Assembly: GCA_021292165.1 (NCBI GenBank)
Contig: CM037877.1
Coordinates: 131,992,274-132,056,273, forward strand
From: Shinisaurus crocodilurus
Taxonomy: Eukaryota > Chordata > Lepidosauria > Squamata > Shinisauridae
Length of the DNA: 64,000 bases
Direction of reading: 5' to 3'
Position 1 is the first letter of the stretch; each line of letters opens with the position of its first letter. Shown piece after piece: positions 23,365 through 33,870 of this stretch. Made by a program: the position numbers and the translations under genes. The notes under the pieces were generated by a model. It did no database searches. It had not been told where the DNA came from and worked only from the letters and a program-made list of their open reading frames with translations.

Positions 23365-24729
23365 TTATTATGTTTTATATTTAAACTACCCTTGAGCTTC
23401 TAAGGGTATATTTTAAATATAAGAAAACTGCAAGCCGCCAGTGGCATGGTGGAATAAACACTAATACCCTATTTCAAAACACAGTACTCGGAAGTAAGCC
23501 TCATTGATTTCAATGGAACTCCCCAACCCCATCCCAAATACTATGCTTAGATTAGATTAGGATATAAGAGATTTGGAAACCTAGCAGGACAAGCCTAACC
23601 ATGTTTAATAGGAAATAAGTTACATTATTTATTTTGGGAAGCAATTTAGGGTTGCAGCTAGGATCTCGCTGGAGGTAATCACCACTGTGCTTCTGAAAAC
23701 GTACCCTAAATTTGTAAACATATATAAAATCTGATAAATTTTAAAACTTCAGATACTCAGAATTGTTTTTGCATAGCTGTACTTCAGCCATATCAGGGCA
23801 TCCTTTCTATTGGCTTGTCCTTTACAGTTCTCTGTGTAAATGCAGTTATAAGGTAGTTCAAAGGACTCCTTCTATTTATCCTGAACTACAGAAGATAATG
23901 GAATATGTCTAGAGATTAATGAGGACAAAAACAGGTAAACCAAAGCCAGGACACTGGCATGTTGGGAGCGGGGAACCACCACTTTCATCTTCAGAAATTT
24001 GTTACAGACTTAGGAATGCCTCTTAAAACTGTATTTTTAAACATAAATATAATCATATAAATAATCAAAGGAAAATTCATAATTAAAGACAAAGCAGTAA
24101 TTCTAGACGCTGTCTAGGGGCCATAGGATTGCTCTGCCTGTGATATAGATATTAGAGTACCAAATCCCATTGGGATGAAATATTTCTAAAGCCTTGGTTG
24201 GTTTCAGAAAACACACTATCATCATGGATGAAATTATACCTTTGCTTTCGCATAGAGAACTAAGTTAGCATAGAAAAGCACTCTATAAAGCAGCAGTCAA
24301 TGAGGGAAAATACTACATAATTATAACGGAAATGAGATTTCGGATAAATTTGATCAGTTGCAAGCTCAGCATTTGAGAAACTGAATGGAAAATTAATTTC
24401 AGTGCTAGTTAGACACAAAAGTATTTTTGCTAATGTATTTAATTTTTTTATGAATATGAAAACTCGAAATCTAAGTTCCAAAAACTATTCTTTGGTGCTG
24501 AAACAAAGTCTCCTTTCCAAAGTCTAAGCACTGGTACAATCAATCTCCAACCAGGATCTAAAATCAAAATATGAAATTTTCGCACTCATTTTGACATCTT
24601 TGGATTTTTACATAGCTGCATGACAATTCAAGTATGAAATTCTGGGTCAGAATTTCCACATATACATTTAAAAATTGAGAGTTTGAGATTTTTTCCACTA
24701 GTACATTTTTGCTCTACCATTGTAACAGT
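23365..24729. other. No gene recognised
   Basis: AT-rich intergenic or possible selectin 3' UTR/last-intron DNA. A search by eye for the final selectin tail exon gave no convincing candidate. Confidence 0.5.
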
Positions 24730-24963
24730 TATTTTATTTATTTATTATATTTATATCCTGCCTTTTTTCCTGCAAAGAACCCAAGGCGGCTTACATGGTG
24801 GTCCTCCTCCACTTTATCCTCACAACAACCCTGTGAGGTAGGTGAGGCTGAGAGTCAGTGACTGGCCCAAAGTCACCCAGTGAGCTTCGTGGCTGAGTGG
24901 GGACTAGAACCCGGATCTCCCGAGTCCCAGTCCAACACTCTAACCACTACACAACACTGGCTC
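24730..24963 (-). mobile_element. Full-length Sauria-type SINE (tRNA-derived)
   Basis: Minus-strand head GAGCCAGTGTTGTGTAGTGG, box A-like TGGTTAGAGTGTTGG and box B-like GGTTCTAGTCC. Body GTGACTTTGGGCCAGTCAC, tail AAGCCGCCTTGGGTTC with (AAAT)n end. This tRNA-headed, Bov-B-tailed SINE family is characteristic of lizards and snakes and is the main taxonomic clue here. Confidence 0.9.
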
Positions 24964-26060
24964 TCATTAAACTTTATTTAATAAAGGTTATCATCTACCA
25001 GGACATTAGACCCAATGGGTGCTAGACCCATTGAAATGAAAGTGAGCTAGCTGTGCATGTAACACAATGGGGCAGGAGAACCTCCTGGTAGATTGTGCTC
25101 AAGGCCATCAGTTTGTACTAAAACAAAGCCCAGGTAGGATTGCTGTGGTGTAACAGGAATATATTTCTCAGGTGACAGTCACCAAGGTATTTTCGCTTCA
25201 AATCATAGGATGATAGGTCTGTTCCAGAGCTAGCATGTTTTCTCTTTGTCCATGTAGAGGCCATGCTCAGAAGCTTGCTGGATACTATCAGAGAGAGATT
25301 ACCAACTTCACTAGCCAAAAGCAACCGTTTCACTCAAAACACAGCAGCTTCTGATGTCTGACCTATGCTCACTCTTCATTCTCCTTATTCAGATACTCCA
25401 GGTATTAGTGAAGACAACTTGGAATCCTATAGAAATACCAAAATTTGCAATTTAAAAGAGAGGAATTCAGGAGAAAGCTTGCATAGTCTCTTATTCCAAA
25501 TACTTCCATGGCTGGTCCATAACCTTTATCTAGAAATTTTCGTATCCTCGAAATAATCCCTCATTCTTTATGGAAGCTGTAATGTCACAAATGTAAATGA
25601 CGGTGGTGGTTGTTGTTTAAAAAAAATAAAAATAATGATGCATATCTTAAATGGGGCAAATGGGGGGGGAGGGGAGTTGCACCCACTGGCCCCAACCTGA
25701 CCATGGTCCTACTAACATGTAGATGGAAATTTGTTCCATGGAACATTCAAAGCCTCAGGTTCTTTTCTAATCTCTCCATGGTTGCTCCCACTTTGAATAC
25801 TATAATAATATGACCTTCTCAGATAAGTTGCTGCCTTGGACACTTGGTGAAAAGATGGTAGATAAATATTTTAAACAATTAAATAAATGTCCAAACCCAG
25901 CAACCAGGAAAAAACAAAGACACCAATACTACATACAAATAAATCTGTGATAGCTGTAATTTCAACTGCAATTTTGGCCATGTTGATTCCTGGACTTCCT
26001 CCATATAAATGAACAAAAGGCAAAACATATGAATACATGTAGTTATGTTATGCTGAATTG
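24964..26060. other. No gene recognised
   Basis: Non-coding. A tail-like minus reading at about 25220 lacks a proper acceptor. Confidence 0.5.
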
Positions 26061-26140
26061 GGTTGTCGGTCTTCCACTTGGTGGCAGCGGTGGGATAACT
26101 TATTAGCCCAGAATATCTATTAGCCCAGAATATCTATTTT
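26061..26140 (+). repeat. Orphan LTR-end/primer-site fragment of the same LTR family
   Basis: GGTTGTCGGTCTTCCAC through TGGTGGCAGCGG and ATAACTTATTAGCCCAG matches 18990-19050, the LTR/internal junction. TATTAGCCCAGAATATC is then duplicated in tandem. It is 2.7 kb past the full element and not contiguous with any other LTR sequence. Confidence 0.8.
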
Positions 26141-26239
26141 GACCAGTGCTGTCCTCTTTGGCTGCCAGAATCTCAGAATGGGGTCTTGCCCTGTCTTGCA
26201 TGTGTCTACTAAGAAGTAAGCCCCATTGAGTTCAATGAG

Positions 26240-27350
26240 CATATTCCCAGGGCTTAATTTCTCCGAAAACACTCTATGGCATACCCATTTCGAAACAATT
26301 ACATCTTCAGCTCTTTGTTTATTGGGACCTATAAAGAAACTGCACTATACTGAGGGCTATCGTTTAGTAGAACCAACCCTTAAGGTCTTTGTAGCCAAGA
26401 TTGTGTCCCACCTTTTATGTGGTGCACCAATCTGGGGCAGCCACTGCAGAAACGAACTTGAGGTAATACAAAACCAGTTCTTGCGAACGCTCTTGGCAGT
26501 ATCACATAGTACGCCTGGCGCATTAGGTCTCCCTTCCTTAAAAGCATGCATACATAAATCTATAATACTGTATTGGAAAAAACTAAACTCACTGCGAGAA
26601 CAGCATTTAGAAAAATTATGCCTTCTGGACCTGCAGAATAGAGAAGGTTGGGTAAAATCTTACAGATGCCTGATGCTGAACTACTCAATTCCCTCAATAA
26701 TGACAATGCAGGATGTATCTGATCATAAGATCCGAGATACTGTGTTTGGTGAAGATGCCAAAAGAGATCTCGAATACATAAAAAACTATAAATCTGCCAC
26801 TTGGTACACCAAAATTAAAACAGACCATAAAAGGGCAAGCTATTTGCAAGAATTAACATTCTTTCCTGTCAGGCATGCTTTCACCCAGCTCAGATTTGAA
26901 ATGATGCCCACTGAGTACTTGGCTGGAAGATTTTCCAACAGACCTGTAGAGGAGCGTCTGTATCTGTGAAGCAGGGCATATCGAAGATCTTGTACATTAC
27001 ATTCTATACTGCCCATTCTATAATTCACCTAGGGCTAAATTTATATCTCCTTTCCAGGACATGTTGGAAGGTCAGTCAGACGACTTTAAAATTAGATGGC
27101 TGTTGGCTGACGTGGATAAATTTATCAGTTATCAGTTATAGGATTGCTTTATTTGCACTAGCTGCAAGAAAAATAAGGGCTGCCTTTCTAGGCCAAATGA
27201 CTGCCAAACCCTAAGGGAGCAGCACAGAAGGAACGGTTTAAATTCCGACCATTTTACTGTATTTTTGTTTTATTTTATTGTATTAAATGGTTTTTGCAGT
27301 CTGTAACTATATTGTGATGGCCATTGGCTACAATAAGCAATAAATTGTGT
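26240..27350 (+). mobile_element. Non-LTR retrotransposon ORF2 C-terminus
   Basis: A 247-residue frame (26226-26969) reads AKIVSHLLCGAPIWGSHC, ELEVIQNQFLRTLLAV and PGALGLPSLKA, then HAFTQLRFEMMPTEYL. After a stop the text resumes IEDLVHYILYCPFYN, a CCHC-type end motif of jockey/R-type LINEs. It ends at AATAAATTGTG and a (TAC)n stretch. Clade not assigned. Confidence 0.65.
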
Positions 27351-27764
27351 TACTACTACTATTCCCAGGTAAGTATGTATAAAACTGCAATCCTATGCAT
27401 ATTATTTTGGGAGTATGCCCCCTTGAACACAGTGGAACTTACAGGATTTCTCCGTGAGCAGCCGCTACCTGTGATTCCTTAGCTGGAGATGCCATGGGGT
27501 GTCCTTGCATTCATTGAGCTGTGGTGACCCCTGCCCCCATCAATAGTCCAGCATTATAGGCATTTTCCAAGGAAAGAAAGACTGTGAGTTTCCCGAACTT
27601 ACTTGATTAAATCAGACGAGTGGATCTTTGGAATCAAGGCTGTGACTGCTGTAAAACACAGATTTAAAAGAATATTTCAAGTCACTGTGCCTGAAAACAA
27701 TATGGTGCTAGGCTAGCCCAAAATTACGTTGAATTTCCCACATGAATTTTGAATCACAACATAC

Positions 27765-27786
27765 CTGGCAGGAGTAAATTTCTTTG
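27765..27786 (-). CDS. SELE: Selectin cytoplasmic-tail micro-exon (22 bp)
   Basis: The 22-bp exon, bounded by TCTCTTGCAG and GTATGTTG, completes the membrane exon codon to give RRKAKKFTPA. Human E-selectin has RKAKKFVPAS at this place. Phase fits on both sides (2 bases, six codons, 2 bases). The acceptor's pyrimidine tract is a (CT)n microsatellite, seen as (GA)n at 27792-27813 on the plus strand. The next, final exon was searched for by eye down to 23.4 kb and not recognised. Confidence 0.75.
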
Positions 27787-29278
27787 CTGCAAGAGAGAGA
27801 GAGAGAGAGAGAAAGAAGATATTAGTAGACATTAAGGCTGCAATCCTATCCTACGCACACTTTCAATTCACTTCTCATTGGACTCACTTCTGAGTAAACA
27901 TACACAGGAGTGGATGTCACATAATTTTGCTTGTATTGAATTTTCTTGTCAGTTACTAATATGAACACATCAGACCTGTCCTCTTGTACTCTGTAAAGTG
28001 TCATGTATATTAATGGTGTTATAATAAATAATAATAGTAAATATTGCACTGATAAACACCATCAATCTGGTAACTGGATGGGCATGGGATGGGAGACAAT
28101 GCTGCCATTCTCCTCTTTATTAAGGCTGCCCTCTTCTACCCATTCTCACAACCCTCTCAGAGCTAAACTGGAGATAACATTAAATGTGTCTTTGTATTTA
28201 ACAAGCAGGTTTTTAAAAAGAAAACCTCCCTTTGATGCCAATGGGAGATTCCTCCCAATGCAAATACCAGCTTAGAGGTGGGAATTTCCTCAGGACTGCA
28301 GCAGGAGCAGAAAGAATTGTGTGCCTCCTACATGCCTGCTGTGATCCCATTAATTATTGCCCCCCCGCCCAGCTGTTGCTGGTTGCATTTTAAAACTTGC
28401 ATGTTAAACGCAAAGATGTTACATCTAGTTTGGCCATTGGTACACAGTAGTTGCAGTTTTGAATCAAATTCAAACTTAGTTTATTGCTGAATTGGTGTTC
28501 AGCCTTTATAACATAGCCTTGAGTCAATCTCTTTTGATTTCCAGACTTAAGTGCCATGCCCTGAAGTGGTGATGGGAACTGCAATGCCATGTGTAGAACT
28601 CAGCATGGATAGTTTAGGTGAATGATAATGCTCTTTGCAAATTGTGTATTTCTGTCTCATCCTAGACTAGACTTTCCCAACCTGGTGGCCTCCCAACCTG
28701 GTGGCCTCCCAACATGGTGGACTGCAAACTCCCATAATTCCCAGGCAGCATGGTCATTGGCTAGCTGGCAGTTATGGGAGTTATAGTCTAACAAAGGGCT
28801 ATCCAGCCTTGGGTCCCCAGATGTTGCTGGCCTGCAGCTCCCAGCATACCCAGCAAGCATGGCTAATGGCAAGGGATTCTGGGAGCTATAGTCCAGCAAC
28901 ATCTGGGGACCCAAGTTGGAGCGCCCTGGTCTAACATATGTATCTGGAGGGCACCAGGTTGGCAAGACTGCTCTAAATGTAACTTGGTATAACCTGACAG
29001 TAACAGATGGTGGAAATCTCTCACCTTTTCTTCGCAGACGCTTCATGAGCCAAATAAGGAATAATCCTAACAGGAAGGCGGCTCCAATGGCTGCTGCTCC
29101 AATTGCCAAGAGACTCCCAAAGGCCTGAGGAGCTAAAGGTTGAATCGAATCAGTTCTGCTTGTCATGAACCTGCTTTTCTAGTCAAAACCCACTTTTATT
29201 TACTACATTTCTATACTGCCCAAGAGCCAAAGCTCTCTGGGTGGGTCACAAAAAGGCATTTTCCTGCCTTTGTTTTCT

Positions 29279-29320
<42 letters not shown>

Positions 29321-32300
29321 GAGAAACTCCTGTTTATGACTGGTTCTTTATCTCCATTAACTCATATAACTGTTTCCCCAAACCAAGCCTTTAAAGAAAA
29401 TAGCATGGGAAGATGCCCTCAAAGGAGTGTTGCTAGGCCTGGGCCCATGGGACCCCAACCCCAAATCTATTTCCTGGCACCTCAAATCTATTCTCCAGGC
29501 CTGAGATTTATCACCAGGAGAAGGGCCTACAATGAAGTTTTTAGTATACAGTCCATCATGTACCTGGGACCTAAGCTGTATAGGATTTTAAAAGAATGCA
29601 CAAGTACTTTGAATTGTACTCAGAAATGGACTAGCCATCAGTGGAGCTGTTTCAGAACAGGTTAGCTTCTACTATGTGTAGTAAACTAGTTTACTTGTAA
29701 TTCCTCACCCACAGCCTATCCTGAAATAGGTTTATTACCTTTCCTGGCTGCTTGTGTGAACTAGCCACTTGTAATATAACTTATACAAAAGTGGTGTATA
29801 AATATATCAAAATAAATAAATAATAGGCCAGAGGTAACTCTGCTATATATGTTCCAGGATAAAAGCTATAATCCTAACTTTGTAGAAAATAACTCCTCAC
29901 AGACTTGAAGTCTCACCTTCGCATTTGGGAATTGGCTCTGACCATTGGCCCATTGATGAGCACTGAATTTGGGATGATCCTGTTAAGGTGTAGCCCTCCA
30001 CACAAACAAAATCACAGGTTGAGTTGAAGGTCAGCTCTGCGGTAGGATGGGAACAATTCACAAAGCCCCTTTCAGGCTGAGGCACCGCTTCACATTTCAT
30101 TGCTGAAAGAGATACAGTTGACACCTACAGTTATTTTGGATGTCACAAGGACACCACAAATTTAAAAAATGAACCCTGTAGTGCAGACAAAGCCAACCGC
30201 CAAAATGTGGTGGTACACATTCTGTCTCCTTTCCATGTCATTTTCATGGGAGGTTTAGATCTCACCTTCACACACAGGAATTGACGCTGACCAGTGTCCT
30301 GTTGATGAGCACTGAATGTGGGGAGATCCTCTTAAGATGTAGCCTCTGACAAGCAAAATCACGGTTGAGTTGAAGTCAGTTCTGTGTAGGTGGAACTTCA
30401 CAAGCCCCTTTCAGCTGAGGCATCGCTTCACATTTCTGTGAAGACCAGTTGACAGCTACAGTAGAATTGTCATGGACCAATAGATAAATATGAAGGAACC
30501 GTGGTGCGGCAAGCCCTGGCCAAATAGATGGTACCTCACATGGCTGCATCCATACCTCCAGAAGCACCACACTGGAGCACACCGGCTCCCCTCAGGTCAA
30601 ACCCTTCTTTACAAGCAAACTTGCAGGATGAATTCCAGGCAAAATTTCCAGCAGGGTGAGAGCAGCTCAAGAAGCCATGAGCAGGAGGCTTTAATTCACG
30701 ACACTCTACAACTGTAAATGACATATTAACTTGTGTTAGTTATGTCCTGAAGTGAACCAGGTGATGAGCTTTATACAGTAAGGATACACACAGTGGCGAG
30801 GTCAGGTTTAGGAGTTGTAGGTGGAAAAGACTAGTAGGCTTGAAGGTTTCAAAGACAAGATGCTGGGAAGTAGCAATATTTCCACACTCTGGAATTCAGT
30901 TAGAAAAAATACATGAAGCACTAGTAAAATGCCTGCAATTAGGATGGGCAGGGTCCGTCGAGGTGAATTGCAGTGCAGGAGGAGCGGGGAGGCAGAGATC
31001 GCCTCCACTGCTCCTCCCACTCTGCTCTGAATGCTCATAAGCCTCCGAATTCAGATACTTACAAGCATCGAGGGCACAATCGATAGGATTGCACCCTAAA
31101 TGTACAATGTTGCTACCTTCAAGTTAGAGACATGAGTAGGATTTAACCCAGCCTAAATCAATGCAATGAGAATCTGAGATCTAGCTCTGGATTTTTCAGA
31201 TCCCCCCCCCCCCTTCAGACACTCTCATGGATGGTTTCAATCTTACCTTCGCATTTGGGAATTTTCTCTGACCATTGGCCTGTTGATGAGCACTGAATTT
31301 GGGATGATCCTCTTAAGGTGTAGCCTTCTGTACAAGCAAAATCACAGGTTGAGTTGAAGGTCAGTTCTGCGGTAGGATGGGAACAATTCACAAGGCCCCT
31401 TTCAGGCTGAGGCACCACTTCACATTTCACTGCTGAAAGAGATACAGTTGACACCTACAGTTAGTTTGGATGTCACAGGGACACCACAAATTTTAAAAAA
31501 TGAACCCTGTAGTGCAGACAAAGCCAACAGTCAAAATGTGGTGATAAAATGGAGAGGAGGAGGACGATTATGTAAGCCGCCTTGGGTTCCTTGCAGGAAA
31601 TAAGGTGGGGTATAAATATAATAATAAATAAATGTCATTTTTATGTAAGGTTTAGATCTTACCTTCACACACAGGAATTGATGCTGACCAGTGTCCTGCT
31701 GATGAACACTGAATGTGGGGAGTTCCTCTTAAGATGTAGCCTTCTGTACAAGCAAAATGACAGGTTGAGTTGAAGGTCAGTTCTGTGGTAGGATGGGAAC
31801 AATTCACAAGGCCCCTTTCAGGCCGAGGCACCGCTTCACATTTCACAGCTGAAACAGATACAGATTGCGTCTCTAGTTAATTCAGGCATTTTACAGGGAT
31901 GTCACATAGCAAAATAATGAGCTCTGTGTGAGCAGGCAAGGCAATGTCACAAAACGATTACCTTCACACTCTGGCTCCTGTCCATCCCACAGTCCAGATA
32001 CACCACACTGGAGCGTATTGGAGCCCTTCAAGAGGAAACCTTCTTCACAAGCAAAGTTGCAAGATGAATTCCAGGCAAAATTTCCCAAGGGGTGGGAGCA
32101 GCTGAGGGAGCCATTTGCAGGATATTGTAGTATAGGACATTCCACAACTAGAAATACAATGAAGTGTATTAGATTTGTTTATCTTCTCCAGTCAAGAAAC
32201 ACAATGGCTAGAGCTGAACCTAAAGTCATGTATTCTTTAACTACTCAGGAAGTGACAGTAATAAATGAAAATGTGGTAGGGGGTTGATAATGGAACATTG

Positions 32301-33833
32301 ATCTATTGTACAATGCAACAAAACGTTGCAGTGTGGAATCCTCATGTACAGTGTTCCAGCCAGTGTTCCAACCATGCCTTTTCCCAGGATATTCAATTCT
32401 AGTTCCAACTCCCTCCCCCAGTTTTCTCTTTTTTCCTCTCAATGATCAATGAACGCTCAGTGACCACTGAACATGATCAGTCCTCAGTGGACTGTTTTGG
32501 GGGGAAAGGGAGTTCCACCTTTTGGGGGGGGGGTCTCCCAAAGGTGGTTCTTAAAAGTTTCTTCAGACCTTGGGATTCTGCTGATACTTCCCTCTTGTGC
32601 AAGGGTGGTGCAGTTTTGGCTATGTAAGGATCCACACTCAAAGAATGAGTTTGCTATTAGTATGGAGGATTTGAAGGTGATTCAGGCTAGCTATCTTCTT
32701 GAGACATATTCTCATAACTCCAACAGAAACTATCACAAAACAATCTTCTTGGCTGACTGAACAAAGGTTTTGATGCTGCATGGCTAATGAAGAATAATTT
32801 ACATAATCTTATTTAGATCTTCCTCTAGTTCAGAAAAACATGACCTTAGGGGACCTGCATTGGCTTTCAGTGACTTAGGACCTGCCCAATTCCCCTACCT
32901 TTACACACAGGGGTGGGTGCAGACCAATCTCCGGAATAGGTGCATACTACTGGTTCCAGCCCAGTAGATTTGTAACCCTCCAAGCACTGAATGTGGCAAG
33001 ATGAGTTATAGCTGAAATACTTCACTGGATGTTTGCACTCTAAGGTACCATGTTCTGGTTCTTTCAGACGGAATTACTACAGAGGAACTCAAGCAAGGAG
33101 TTCAAGCAAGGCAGTTGTTTCAAGTCACATACACTAAATTTACAGAATTAAAAATTCAACTAAGTTATGAATTTGAAATTGACAGTGCTCACTTTCTCTC
33201 GCTTGAAAAGAGTTATAAGACTAATCGTACCATGTTCGCAGTCACGCCCATAGAATCCTCGATTGCAGTGGCAGGTATAATTATTAATAGTCTCCACACA
33301 TTCGCCATGACTGCTGCAGGAATGTGGCTTACAGGAGGCTGCAAGGACAAATCAACAGATTATGGATAATTGACACAACATGATCTAATCAAACTGTTAT
33401 AACAAGATGAATGGAATAGGATCTTGCCTCTGAAGCAGGTGATACCTTGAAGCACATTGGGCATATTACATTATACAATACATTTTCTATCTTGAGCATC
33501 ATTTTGAGGCTTCCCTTGCTCTTTTTTAGCTTCTTGTCTATTTGGTGCTGCCCCTCTTCTTTTTCTGCACTGCAATACTGTGCAGATCCAAGGGGTAACA
33601 TATTCCGCAATGCAGCACATGGGAGAGAAACCCCACAATTTGGAATTACAGGGGACTCTCTCCATTCTCTTTCTTTTATGTAAATTTTAGCAAACTTTGA
33701 TATGGCTTCCACATGTAGCCCCATGCCTTTGCTTATTACTAGGTTACCACATGGTACATCTAAATATATGTTTAGCTGTCCTGTGCTAATTTACAGGACT
33801 TCAGCCTACAGACACCAACAACAGTCTGATATC

Positions 33834-33870
<37 letters not shown>

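Larger units (their letters stand above)
29898..32150 (-). repeat. Tandem duplication of a three-CCP exon block
   Basis: Block 1 holds exons at 31962, 31663 and 31247; block 2 holds the corresponding exons at 30535, 30266 and 29917. The offsets are about 1.43, 1.40 and 1.33 kb. Introns align too: the run from GATACAGTTGACACCTACAG through GAACCCTGTAGTGCAGAC is nearly identical at 30110-30185 and 31440-31515. The exon order and intron homology show one segmental duplication of three exons rather than separate exon copies. Confidence 0.85.

Noticed and set aside
24730..24963. tRNA gene
   Set aside because: The tRNA-like boxes belong to the head of a SINE with LINE-type tail; no cloverleaf gene is expected.
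25118..25333. Final selectin tail exon
   Set aside because: The SSYDL-like reading lacks a pyrimidine-rich acceptor and any clear match to the E-selectin C-terminus.
1..27000. Neighbouring selectins (SELL/SELP)
   Set aside because: No lectin, EGF or CCP exon was recognised to the left of the selectin gene.
28657..29166. 169-residue frame as one selectin 3' exon
   Set aside because: Only 29025-29132 has phase-correct splice sites; the rest reads into intron and MITE sequence, and the true tail motif lies at 27765-27786.
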